Origin: Candidatus Eiseniibacteriota bacterium
GTDB lineage: Bacteria; Orphanbacterota; Orphanbacteria; Orphanbacterales; Orphanbacteraceae
Length of the DNA: 64,000 nt
Direction: 5' to 3'
Assembly: GCA_024276995.1 (NCBI GenBank)
Contig: JAJRWB010000080.1
Coordinates: forward strand, 90,800-154,799
The translations under genes and the position numbers were made by a program. This document shows positions 44,797 through 53,342 of this stretch, piece after piece; position 1 is the stretch's first letter; each line of letters starts with the position of its first letter. Under the pieces are notes generated by a model that was not told the DNA's origin, ran no database searches, and saw only the letters and a list, made by a program, of their open reading frames with translations.

Positions 44797-44856
44797 TCAA
44801 GGAGGAGGGGTTCACCCGGAGGATGTGAGATTTCTTCTCCGGCGGCCTGTTTCCCC

Positions 44857-44885
44857 TTGCCTTGAATAGTTGCCGCCGTTATTTT
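44857..44885 (+). promoter_or_regulatory. candidate promoter of the CbcL-like operon
   Basis: TTGCCT (44857-44862) and TATTTT (44880-44885) are 17 bp apart. A second pair, TTGGCT (44914-44919) with TAATAT (44937-44942), also has a 17-bp spacer. Either would serve the ATG at 44978. The 181-bp gap is locally AT-rich and holds no gene. Confidence 0.3.
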
Positions 44886-44977
44886 GTTGTAGTATTCGTG
44901 CAGGTTAATGAGTTTGGCTGCGCGGTTAAGAATATCTAATATATCGGACCTCCCGGCGGGTCGGATGAGAGTGGCGA

Positions 44978-46897
44978 ATGTCCCGCTTGTCTTCTATTGC
45001 TTTAGCCGGTCTTCTCTTATCGGTCGTTTCCCTTTTCGCCTTGCCCGCCAAGGGGCTGGCGGAGACGATCTCGTCGGCGGAATGCCTCGAATGCCACGGC
45101 GTTTCCGGCGATGAGGATATCCCCTTTGTCGCCGACTCGATGCTCACGTCGTCGGTGCACGCCGATCTCGAGTGCGTCGAATGCCACGCCGGCATCGAGG
45201 AACTTCCTCACGAGGAGGTTTCGCCGGTGGAATGCGGCGACTGTCACGAAGATGAAAAACTGGAATACACGCGTCACGGCAGGGGGACCGTGGGGAAGAC
45301 GGAGGATCTTCCGAAGTGTACCGATTGTCACGGCACCCACCATATCCTCCATTCAACGGACAAGGAGTCGCCGACCCATTCGATCAACCTCCCGGAAACG
45401 TGCGGGAAGTGCCACGCCGACCTCGATCTCGCGAAGAAGCACGATATCCGTGTGAAGCGGCCGGTCGAAACGTACGAGGCGAGCGTCCACGGGAAGACGA
45501 CCCACATGGGAATCCACGTTGCGGCGACGTGCACCGACTGCCACTCCCGCACCGGTTCGGGCCACGATATCTGGCCCCAGGGCGACACCGAGTCGAGCGT
45601 GAATCATTTCCGCATTCCCTTCACGTGCGGCAAGTGTCACGGCAGCATCGAACAGGACTACTGGGAGGGGGTTCACGGTCAGCTCGTGCTGCGCGGCGAC
45701 ACCGACGCGCCGGTGTGTACCCACTGCCACGGAGAGCACGGCATCCTCCGCGCGGACGATCCACGAGCGGGCGTGAGTCCGGCGCGCATCGCCGAGGCGA
45801 CGTGCGTCCCGTGCCACGAGTCGGCGTTCCTCAACGAGAAGTACGGCATTCCCGCCGGGACACTCGTGTCGTTCGTCGATTCGTATCACGGCCTGAAAAG
45901 TCGCGCGGGAGACAAGGAGGTGGCGAACTGTGCGAGCTGCCACGGCTCGCACAGGATCCTGCCGAGCAGCGATCCCGAGTCGTCGGTCAATCCGGCGAAC
46001 CTCGAGAAGACGTGCGGCCATTGCCATCCCGGGGTGACCGAGTCGCTCGCGTCGACGAAGATCCATGGGGGAGGGGTGGGGCGGAACACGGGATGGACCC
46101 GCGTGGTGTCGCGCATTTACATCGTGGCGATCTGGCTGATTATCGGCGGAATGGTGCTCTACGTGGCGATCGATTTTCAAAAGCACGTCCGGTTGAGGAT
46201 GAACCTCCCGCAGGTGAAAAGGATGACACCCGGCGCCGTGGCGCAGCATTGGATCCTTCTCATCTCCTTTACCGTGCTCGCCTTTTCCGGTTTCGCCTTG
46301 CGGTATCCGGAATTCGGTCCGTTCAGTACGCTCTTCGGCTGGGACGGCGGCTCGCATTTCAGGGGAACCCTCCACAGGAGCGCCGCCGTCTTCTTCCTCT
46401 TCAGCTGTGCGTGGCACCTCCTTTACCTGGTGACCCGTTCGGGAAGCCGGTTCCTCAAGGATATCGCTCCAGGCCTGCGGGATTTCCGTGAATTCGGCGA
46501 AATGATGGCGTTCAACCTCGGGAGAAGGAAGGAACGGGCCCGGTTCGGCCGCTTCAGCTACGTGGAGAAGGCGGAATACTGGGCTCTCGTCTGGGGGGCG
46601 GTGATCATGGCTATCACCGGCATCCTCCTCTGGTTCGATTACCTGTTCATCCGGTTCCTTCCGAAGGGATTTCTCGATGTGATGCTCGTGGTGCATCATT
46701 ACGAGGCGTGGCTCGCCACGCTCGCCATCCTCGTATGGCATATGTACTCGGTGATCTTCAACCCGGCGGTGTTCCCGGGCAACCCCTCGTGGCTCACGGG
46801 GCGGATGCCGGTGGAGATGTATGCTCACGAACACCCCGGCGACGCCGCGACGCTCGACGAAAAGAGGGGCGATGGGCAAGAGGGCGGAACGATCTGA
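44978..46897 (+). CDS. CbcL-like fusion of 11-haem cytochrome c and b-type membrane cytochrome
   Basis: A protein of 639 residues. Signal peptide (SIALAGLLLSVVSLFALPAKGLA), then a periplasmic region with eleven CXXCH motifs (CLECH, CVECH, CGDCH, CTDCH, CGKCH, CTDCH, CGKCH, CTHCH, CVPCH, CASCH, CGHCH). About five membrane helices follow (from IYIVAIWLIIGGMVLYVAI) with paired histidines in AQHWILL, LHRSAAVFFLFSCAWHLLYL and VHHYEAWLATLAILVWHMY, as in HydC/FdnI-type dihaem b cytochromes. Geobacter CbcL has the same fusion and oxidises menaquinol for metal reduction (established). Two nt separate it from the next gene. Confidence 0.85.
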   Translation: MSRLSSIALAGLLLSVVSLFALPAKGLAETISSAECLECHGVSGDEDIPFVADSMLTSSVHADLECVECHAGIEELPHEEVSPVECGDCHEDEKLEYTRHGRGTVGKTEDLPKCTDCHGTHHILHSTDKESPTHSINLPETCGKCHADLDLAKKHDIRVKRPVETYEASVHGKTTHMGIHVAATCTDCHSRTGSGHDIWPQGDTESSVNHFRIPFTCGKCHGSIEQDYWEGVHGQLVLRGDTDAPVCTHCHGEHGILRADDPRAGVSPARIAEATCVPCHESAFLNEKYGIPAGTLVSFVDSYHGLKSRAGDKEVANCASCHGSHRILPSSDPESSVNPANLEKTCGHCHPGVTESLASTKIHGGGVGRNTGWTRVVSRIYIVAIWLIIGGMVLYVAIDFQKHVRLRMNLPQVKRMTPGAVAQHWILLISFTVLAFSGFALRYPEFGPFSTLFGWDGGSHFRGTLHRSAAVFFLFSCAWHLLYLVTRSGSRFLKDIAPGLRDFREFGEMMAFNLGRRKERARFGRFSYVEKAEYWALVWGAVIMAITGILLWFDYLFIRFLPKGFLDVMLVVHHYEAWLATLAILVWHMYSVIFNPAVFPGNPSWLTGRMPVEMYAHEHPGDAATLDEKRGDGQEGGTI

Positions 46898-46899
46898 CC

Positions 46900-48099
46900 A
46901 TGAAACGGTTCCCGGACATACGCCGCGGGCCGGTCCTTCTTCTCGCGATCCTGGTGTGGGTCTCCGGCCTCGATGCCCGGGAGCGCGCCGTGGAGATCCG
47001 GTCGCGCTGCTACGATTGCCACCTCAATCCCTCGCCGCCACAAGGGACCGATCGAGGCCCGCTGATTGACGAGAGCGTCTTCAAGGCGTCCGTTCACGGT
47101 AGCCAGCGGTGCGAGAACTGCCATCGATCGGTGATCTCCCTTCCCCACGAGAAAGATCTCCCGCCGGTGAGCTGCACCGACTGCCACCGTGTGGACAACA
47201 CCGTGGGGGCGCCGAAGCTGCGAAGTTACAGGGAGTACGAACAGTCGGTTCACGGCAGGCTCGTGGCGGAAGGCGATCCGAGGGCGCCGAGGTGCCAGAA
47301 CTGCCATGGCGATCACGATATTCTGAAACCGGCGGAGTCGGCGTCCCACGTGAACAAGTTGCACATCGCCTCCACGTGCGGCCAGTGTCACTTCGAGGTC
47401 GAGAAAGCCTATGAGGCGAGCATTCACGGCAAGACGCTGATCGAGGGGAATCTCGCGGCGCCGGTGTGCACCGATTGCCACGGCGAGCACGATATTCTCA
47501 GGCCTGGGGAGGAAGGTTCCTCCGTCTCGCGCGACCAGGTGGTGAACACGTGCGCCGTCTGCCACGAGGATATCGTGAAGATGAAGATGTTCGGGCTGAC
47601 CACCGCGACGGTCGAGTCGTATCGTGAAAGCTATCACGGTGTGGCGTACAAGTTCGGGTCCGACGCGACGGCCACGTGCATCGAGTGCCATGGCCATCAC
47701 AAGATCCTCGCCCCGGAGAATCCCGCCTCGCCCGTGAACGAGGCGAACATCCCGAAAACGTGCGGCCAGAAGAACTGCCACAAAGGCGCGGGGCCGGGAT
47801 TCGCGAAGGGGAAGGTTCATGTGAGTTTCGAGAAGACTCCCGAGAAATACGCCCGCGAGGGGCGTGACCGGACTTTCGCGAAAGTGTTTCACATTGTGGA
47901 GCTGGCCTTTATCAGTCTGACGACGAGCGTCATATTCGGAATGATTCTCTACATGGCTCTCGATCTATACGATAAGTGGGTGCGGCGGAAGAGGAGGTGG
48001 ATCCTCTTCCTTTCGGTGACCACCGCCCCTCTCGCTTTGACATTCTGGATCGTCTGGAAGGTGGTGCTCTCGTTCATCGGGAAACTCCACGGAGGATGA
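46900..48099 (+). CDS. nine-haem cytochrome c with C-terminal membrane helices
   Basis: A protein of 399 residues. Signal sequence (VLLLAILVWVSGLDA). Eight CXXCH motifs (CYDCH, CENCH, CTDCH, CQNCH, CGQCH, CTDCH, CAVCH, CIECH) plus one CX4CH (CGQKNCH). The repeat pattern SVHGxxxxEGxxxAPxCxxCHGxHDI also occurs in the upstream CbcL-like protein (VHGQLVLRGD...CTHCHGEHGI), so the two periplasmic parts are paralogous. Two helices near the C-terminus (FISLTTSVIFGMILYMALDL, LFLSVTTAPLALTFWIVWKVV) anchor it to the inner membrane. Confidence 0.85.
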   Translation: MKRFPDIRRGPVLLLAILVWVSGLDARERAVEIRSRCYDCHLNPSPPQGTDRGPLIDESVFKASVHGSQRCENCHRSVISLPHEKDLPPVSCTDCHRVDNTVGAPKLRSYREYEQSVHGRLVAEGDPRAPRCQNCHGDHDILKPAESASHVNKLHIASTCGQCHFEVEKAYEASIHGKTLIEGNLAAPVCTDCHGEHDILRPGEEGSSVSRDQVVNTCAVCHEDIVKMKMFGLTTATVESYRESYHGVAYKFGSDATATCIECHGHHKILAPENPASPVNEANIPKTCGQKNCHKGAGPGFAKGKVHVSFEKTPEKYAREGRDRTFAKVFHIVELAFISLTTSVIFGMILYMALDLYDKWVRRKRRWILFLSVTTAPLALTFWIVWKVVLSFIGKLHGG

Positions 48100-48111
48100 G
48101 AAACAGGGATC

Positions 48112-49119
48112 ATGGCTGACCACGAACACCACGAGCTGAGAGAATACATCCGCCGGCGCACGGAGCAGGCTCTCGATGAGGCGCTGAAACCCCAGCCGCC
48201 GTTCCCCGAGTACGCGCGGCGCGCCATCGTGGAAGAGGTCTACCAGGCGGGGGAGGAGGAGATCGAGTACAACCTTCGTCGCCTGGTGAAGCGTGCGAAG
48301 AGGAACCAGAAGAGACTCGCCCGTGAAGCGGAGCGGAGGAAGGCGCGGGTCCGCGCGATTCCCCGCTTCAGCCTCTACTTCCGGATCCAACATGTGATGA
48401 TCGCCGCGAGTGTGCTCACGCTGATCGTCACCGGCGTGCCGATCAAGTTCCACAACACGCCGATCGGTGCGGTCGCCGCTTCGCTCGGAATCGTCCACGC
48501 CATGGGGATCACGCACAGGATCGCCGCCGCCGTCATGGCGCTGGGAAGTCTGCTTCACATCCTTTGGATCATTTTCACCCGGAACGGATGGCGCACTTTC
48601 CTCGATCTGATTCCCCGTCCGAAGGATCTGTTCGATCTTATCGGCATGCTGAAGTTCCTCCTCGGCGTGAGCCGAGAACGCCCCCGTTTCGGAAGATTCA
48701 ACTTCATCGAGAAGTTCGACTACTGGGCGGTCTACTGGGGCGTGGTGATCATGCTCGGGACGGGCACCCTTCTCGCGTTCAACACGTACTTCATGAACCA
48801 GATCGGTTCGTACTCCATGAGGATCGCGACGCTGATCCATTCCGACGAGGCGTTGCTCGCTTCCCTGGCGCTTCTGATCTGGCACATGTACTGGGCCCAC
48901 CTCAACCCCGACAAGTTCCCGATGAACCGGACGTTCCTCACGGGAACGATGAGCGTCGAAGAGATGATCGAGGAGCATCCGGCCGAGTTGGAGGAGCGCG
49001 TCTATCGGGGGGAAATCCCCTTCGATGCGGTGAAGGACTACCCGGAGTGGGCCGCGCTCCATCCGAGGGCGCGGGCGGACCGCCGGGAAGCGGCGGGCCG
49101 TCAAGGAGGGGAATCATGA
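48112..49119 (+). CDS. cytochrome b561-like dihaem membrane subunit
   Basis: A protein of 335 residues. About 85 charged cytoplasmic residues are followed by four or five membrane helices with candidate haem-b histidines in RIQHVMIAASVLTLIVTG, ITHRIAAAVMALGSLLHILW and LIHSDEALLASLALLIWHMYWAH. GRFNFIEKFDYWAVYWGVVIM closely resembles GRFSYVEKAEYWALVWGAVIM in the CbcL-like protein, so the b domains are related. It is a stand-alone b subunit for quinol oxidation, working with the flanking c cytochromes. The stop overlaps the next ATG by 4 bp. Confidence 0.83.
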   Translation: MADHEHHELREYIRRRTEQALDEALKPQPPFPEYARRAIVEEVYQAGEEEIEYNLRRLVKRAKRNQKRLAREAERRKARVRAIPRFSLYFRIQHVMIAASVLTLIVTGVPIKFHNTPIGAVAASLGIVHAMGITHRIAAAVMALGSLLHILWIIFTRNGWRTFLDLIPRPKDLFDLIGMLKFLLGVSRERPRFGRFNFIEKFDYWAVYWGVVIMLGTGTLLAFNTYFMNQIGSYSMRIATLIHSDEALLASLALLIWHMYWAHLNPDKFPMNRTFLTGTMSVEEMIEEHPAELEERVYRGEIPFDAVKDYPEWAALHPRARADRREAAGRQGGES

Positions 49120-51182
49120 GCCGGTTCTTCCGTGACTTCTTCCGCCTCATCGGGAGGTACCGGCGCGGGCTGTTCATCACCGTGACCGTTCTTTTCGGCG
49201 TCTACTGCGTTCTCCTTTTTACCTCGTACCGCCTGTCGACGAACTCGGAGTTCTGCGACAACTGTCACTACGAGGAATCGTTCGTCCAAAGCTGGAAGGA
49301 GTCGGCCCATTCCGACGTCGAATGCCACACGTGTCATCTTCCCCCGACGTTCGGCGCCAAGGTCGATCGGAGCATGAAGGCGATCGACGCGGCGTGGCGG
49401 TATGCCTGGGGACTCCACACGAAGATTCCCCGCGCCGAAATCGACGACCGGACGTGCCTCCAGGAAGGGTGCCACGACGCCCGGCTCATCGAGGGGCCGG
49501 TGGAGTTCGTCAAGGGGATCCTTTTCGACCATGCGGGGCACATGGGGAAGGATATCCGGGGAATGACGCTCCATTGCACGTCGTGCCACTCCCAGATCGT
49601 GCAGGGGTCCCACATGGAAGTGACCCGGGAGACCTGTTTTCTCTGCCACTTCAAGAATCTGCCCGAGGGGGAGGCGATCGCCGGGTGCAGCTGCCATGAC
49701 GCGCCGGCCGACACGGTCGTTCACGAGGGATTCCGGTTCAAGCACACCCAGTATCTCGGCCTCGGCGTGGTGTGCGAGGAGTGCCATGTGAGCGTCACGT
49801 CGGGCGAGGGGAACGTGCCGAAACGGACGTGCATGACGTGTCACAATGCACGCCTCGATGCGTACGACGACAAGGCGTTCCTTCACAGGAAGCATGTGGC
49901 GGAGCATGACGTCAACTGTTCCGACTGTCACGAGGCGATCGAACATGGAGACATGAAACTCGTCCGGTCGCTCGAGACGACGTGCACATCGTGCCATACC
50001 GGGTCGCACGACACGCAGCGCGACCTGTTCATGGGGATCGGCGCCCGTGGGGTGGAGCCGTACCCGAGCATCATGTTCAAGGCCCAGGTGGGGTGCGACG
50101 GCTGCCACAGAGGTTCGCAGAGCGGACGACCGGGAGGCGGGAAGGTCGCCACGGTGGCGGGGGAGTCGTGCGTCCTTTGCCACGGCCGGGGCTTCGACAA
50201 GATGCTCGACGACTGGAAGGAGACGGTGGACGACTACATGGCCCGCATCGCGCCGCTCGAGCGGGAGGGGCGCGCCGCATGGAAAAGGGCATCGTCGGCA
50301 CGGAAGGAGAAGGCACGCGAGCGGTACGAGCAGGCGGAGTACAATCTCGACTTCCTGCGCCGGGGGCACGGCGAGCACAACCTGGTCTATACGAAGCTGA
50401 TCCTTCTCCAGGTGCAGGACGATCTGAACGCCATGCTCGATACGCTCTCGCCGGGTCGCAAAAAGGAAGAGATGCTGGCGTTTCGGGAGGACGATCTTCG
50501 CGGAAACTGCACGAAGAGCTGTCACGCGAACCTGAGAAAGACGACGATCGTCGAGTTCGCCGGGATGAAGATGACCCACAACGACCATGTGTATAAGCAC
50601 AACATGGAGTGCACCTATTGCCACGACAATTCGCTCACCCACGGCGCCGTCAAGCTCACCCGCGAGAATTGCCTCGGTTGCCACCACAGCCAGGAGAACG
50701 TGGAGTGCATAACCTGCCACGCCCAGCAGGAACGGATGCTCGCCGGAACCGGGGGGTTCGGCATCGAGGAGACACCTTCGCTGATGGAAGACGTGGCGTG
50801 CGAGGATTGCCATACCGACCTGCACGGCGGAAACAACCGCAAAGCGACGCTCGCCGCGTGCGCCGACTGTCACGAAGAAGGGTACGAGGAGATGGTAGCC
50901 GACTGGCAGTCCGAGACGGAGCCGGTTGTTGACGAAATCCGATCGTCTCTCGATGATCTCCGCCCGCTTATCGTCTCCGCGCGCTCACGCGGCATCCCCG
51001 CAGACTCGATCCGCGCCGCGCAGAAGCAGATCAATATCGCCCGGGCGCGCCTCGAGCAGGTGGTAAACGACAAGAGCCGGGGCGCCCACAACGTGGAGTT
51101 CGCCGGCCTCCTGCTCGACGCAGCCCGAACGGATCTTTCCACGGCGAGGAGGCTGGTCGGAAAAGGTGCCGCCGGGCGTTAG
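49116..51182 (+). CDS. NapC-anchored giant multihaem cytochrome c (15 CXXCH plus CX4CH and CX3CH)
   Basis: A protein of 688 residues. A single N-terminal helix (LFITVTVLFGVYCVLLFTSY) is followed by NapC/NrfH-like EFCDNCH and HTCH motifs, then a long periplasmic part. Fifteen canonical motifs: CDNCH, CHTCH, CTSCH, CFLCH, CEECH, CMTCH, CSDCH, CTSCH, CDGCH, CVLCH, CTYCH, CLGCH, CITCH, CEDCH, CADCH. In addition CLQEGCH (CX4CH) and CTKSCH (CX3CH) probably bind haem; a CSCH is doubtful. A haem-free helical insert (about residues 365-455) and a helical C-terminal tail separate haem clusters. It likely carries electrons across the periplasm from the b subunits. Confidence 0.86.
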   Translation: MSRFFRDFFRLIGRYRRGLFITVTVLFGVYCVLLFTSYRLSTNSEFCDNCHYEESFVQSWKESAHSDVECHTCHLPPTFGAKVDRSMKAIDAAWRYAWGLHTKIPRAEIDDRTCLQEGCHDARLIEGPVEFVKGILFDHAGHMGKDIRGMTLHCTSCHSQIVQGSHMEVTRETCFLCHFKNLPEGEAIAGCSCHDAPADTVVHEGFRFKHTQYLGLGVVCEECHVSVTSGEGNVPKRTCMTCHNARLDAYDDKAFLHRKHVAEHDVNCSDCHEAIEHGDMKLVRSLETTCTSCHTGSHDTQRDLFMGIGARGVEPYPSIMFKAQVGCDGCHRGSQSGRPGGGKVATVAGESCVLCHGRGFDKMLDDWKETVDDYMARIAPLEREGRAAWKRASSARKEKARERYEQAEYNLDFLRRGHGEHNLVYTKLILLQVQDDLNAMLDTLSPGRKKEEMLAFREDDLRGNCTKSCHANLRKTTIVEFAGMKMTHNDHVYKHNMECTYCHDNSLTHGAVKLTRENCLGCHHSQENVECITCHAQQERMLAGTGGFGIEETPSLMEDVACEDCHTDLHGGNNRKATLAACADCHEEGYEEMVADWQSETEPVVDEIRSSLDDLRPLIVSARSRGIPADSIRAAQKQINIARARLEQVVNDKSRGAHNVEFAGLLLDAARTDLSTARRLVGKGAAGR

Positions 51183-51221
51183 GAACCGGCGTATTTCCGT
51201 CGTCCGAGGACCAATTGCCCC

Positions 51222-51251
51222 TTGGCATCCCGGGCCGCTCCGTTCTACACT
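51222..51251 (+). promoter_or_regulatory. candidate sigma70-type promoter
   Basis: TTGGCA (51222-51227, 5/6) and TACACT (51246-51251, 4/6) with an 18-bp spacer, 53 nt before the acetyltransferase ATG. Confidence 0.35.
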
Positions 51252-51304
51252 CTCGATCAGGAATCCGCACTCTATCCACCGGAAGCGGGAGGGAAAACGA
51301 GACG

Positions 51305-51865
51305 ATGGAACGGCCGTTCTTCGTGCACGAAAAGGGAATCTGCGACTCGGACGACGTGGGGGAGGAGACGAGGATTTGGGCGTTCGCCCACGTGATGAAG
51401 GGGGCGAAAGTCGGGTCTCACTGCAACATCGGGGAGTGCTCCTTCGTCGAGACCGGCGCCGTCGTGGGCAGTCATTGCACATTGAAGAACGGTGTGTCGG
51501 TGTGGGACCGGGTTACGCTGGAGGACTACGTCTTCCTCGGTCCGAACGCGGTGCTCACCAACGACCTTCTCCCGCGTTGCCGCGTGAAGAAAGAGGCGGA
51601 TGAGTTCGCGCCTACCCTCTTTCGCGAGGGATCGACCGTCGGGGCGAACGCCACCATCGTCTGTGGAGTCACCGTGGGGAAAAACGCGATGGTCGGCGCG
51701 GGATCGGTGGTCACCCACGACGTTTCCGATCACGCCCTCGTCTACGGCAATCCGGCGCGCCAGCACGGCTGGGTTTGTGAGTGTGGACGGCCGATGGAGC
51801 CGGGCGAGGATTGCCGCTGCGGGAAGAAGTACCGTCTCCGGGCGGGGAAGATCGAAGAAATCTAA
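51305..51865 (+). CDS. left-handed beta-helix acyltransferase (WbpD-like) with C-terminal zinc ribbon
   Basis: A protein of 186 residues. Hexapeptide-repeat residues run from about 20 to 140 (AFAHVMKGAKVGSHCNIGECSF, NAVLTNDLLPR, VGANATIVCGVTVGKNAMVGAGSVVT). The pattern, including NDLLPR and GNPARQHGWV, fits the acetyltransferases that modify UDP-3-amino-sugars for surface polysaccharide. The tail CECGRPMEPGEDCRCGKKY gives a CxC...CxC zinc ribbon often seen in this subfamily. GGGAGGGAAAACGAG precedes ATG 51305. Confidence 0.85.
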   Translation: MERPFFVHEKGICDSDDVGEETRIWAFAHVMKGAKVGSHCNIGECSFVETGAVVGSHCTLKNGVSVWDRVTLEDYVFLGPNAVLTNDLLPRCRVKKEADEFAPTLFREGSTVGANATIVCGVTVGKNAMVGAGSVVTHDVSDHALVYGNPARQHGWVCECGRPMEPGEDCRCGKKYRLRAGKIEEI

Positions 51866-51867
51866 CG

Positions 51868-53217
51868 TCACAATGCCCGCAGCGCCCACCTGCCGCGGCG
51901 GAACCACGCCGCGAGCGTGATCGCTCTGAGCATGCAGCTCAGGGCGATCATCCACCAGATTCCGACGGGACCGAACCCGAGGGGAAGGGCGATCAGCCAT
52001 GCCGCCGGGATCCGGAGCGCGTTGAGAAGGGTCGAAATCACCGTGGGGGGAAGAGTGTCTCCCGCCCCGGAAAACGCCCCATACAGAACCACCTCCACCG
52101 CCATGAGACACTGGCACGTCGCCAGGATCCTGAGGAAGACGGCCCCTTCGGCGATCACCTCGGCGTCGGTGGTGAAGCGCGCGAAGATCCACTCCGGGAA
52201 TGCGATGAAGGCGATCGATACGAGGGCGCCGAAGGCGACGCCCATGAGGGAAGCGGTCCATGCCGCCTCCGCCGCCCTGCCCGGTTGCTTCGCCCCCAGG
52301 TTCTGTCCCACCAGCGTGGAAGCGGCAATCGAAAGCCCGTGTGCCACCAGGTACGTGATCCCTTCGAGCCGGTTTCCGACGCCGAGCACCGCCACCGGCA
52401 CCGTGCCGAAACGCGCGAGAAACGACGTCAGGAAGAGATAGACCACCGTGAAGAGGACGGTGATCGCCGATGCGGGGGCGCCGATGCGGATGATAGTCCA
52501 CCATGTCGCCGGGTCGAATCGCTTCGCTTCCCGCGCGTCGATCGGGATGGCCGCCCCGCCGCCGCGAAAGTGCGCCAAGTAGACCGTCACGATCGCTCCC
52601 TGACTGATCAGCGTGGCGACCGCCGCGCCGCGGATTCCCATTTCCGGAAAAGGGCCGACACCGAAAATCAGAAGCGGATCGAGCAGGGTGTTGAACACCA
52701 GTCCGCTTCCGGTGATGAAGAGCGGTGTCTTCGTGTCGCCCGCCGCGCGAAGCACCGATTCGAGGAAGAACGCCGCGAAGAGGAGAACGCCGCCATAGAA
52801 GAGCATCGAGAGATAGGCGAAGCCGAGATCGCTCACCGCGGGCGTCGTGCCGAGAAGGCGGAAGAGGAGGCGCACCACCGTTGCTCCCGAGAGGAGGGTC
52901 ACCGCCCCGGCCCCCGCCACCAGGATGGCGGCCTGGACGACGACGCGTCCTGCGAGATCGGGACGCCCCGCACCGATGCGTCGGGCGATGAGCGCCGTCG
53001 AGCCGATACCGATGATCTCGCCGATCGCCATGAGCGACCACGAAGCGAACTGGGCCGGTCCGCTCGCGGCGAGGGCGTCCGGCCCGAGCCGGCCGATCCA
53101 GACGGCGTCGATAATGCTGAAACCGGTGTAGAGAAAGAAAGACGCCACCACCGGCCAGCCGAGCCGCGCCACCGAGAGGACCACGGGCCCCTCGAGGATA
53201 TGTCTTCTCCCCGTCAT
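51868..53217 (-). CDS. MATE-family multidrug/Na+ antiporter
   Basis: A protein of 449 residues with about 12 hydrophobic segments in two homologous halves. MATE landmarks: LGWPVVASFFLYTGFSIIDAVWIGRLG at the first two helices, IGIGSTALIARRIGAGR, VLRAAGDTKTPLFITGSG, and LVGQNLGAKQPGRAAEAA with GAFSGAGDT in the second half. ATG 53217 gives the usual start; a TATACT lies 6 nt upstream and there is no ribosome-binding site, so the message may be leaderless. Converges with the acetyltransferase gene (2 bp). Confidence 0.9.
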   Translation of the reverse strand: MTGRRHILEGPVVLSVARLGWPVVASFFLYTGFSIIDAVWIGRLGPDALAASGPAQFASWSLMAIGEIIGIGSTALIARRIGAGRPDLAGRVVVQAAILVAGAGAVTLLSGATVVRLLFRLLGTTPAVSDLGFAYLSMLFYGGVLLFAAFFLESVLRAAGDTKTPLFITGSGLVFNTLLDPLLIFGVGPFPEMGIRGAAVATLISQGAIVTVYLAHFRGGGAAIPIDAREAKRFDPATWWTIIRIGAPASAITVLFTVVYLFLTSFLARFGTVPVAVLGVGNRLEGITYLVAHGLSIAASTLVGQNLGAKQPGRAAEAAWTASLMGVAFGALVSIAFIAFPEWIFARFTTDAEVIAEGAVFLRILATCQCLMAVEVVLYGAFSGAGDTLPPTVISTLLNALRIPAAWLIALPLGFGPVGIWWMIALSCMLRAITLAAWFRRGRWALRAL

Positions 53218-53223
53218 CCGTTG

Positions 53224-53229
53224 AGTATA
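53224..53229 (-). promoter_or_regulatory. -10 hexamer TATACT for the MATE gene, leaderless geometry
   Basis: TATACT on the minus strand ends 6 nt before the ATG at 53217, so transcription would begin at or next to the start codon. No good -35 is present. Confidence 0.4.
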
Positions 53230-53342
53230 GTGGGTGGTCCGGGGGGGGTGAAAGGGCTTTACATGACCGTACCGGGCGGTAAGATCGTTGGAAACCGTCA
53301 ATCCGCCCCCCCCCGATGCACCGGAAGAAGGAGGCCGTTTCG

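Noticed and set aside
49690-49700. CSCH as an extra haem site in the giant cytochrome
   Set aside because: Only one residue lies between the cysteines; no known haem lyase system uses CXCH, so it was left out of the haem count.
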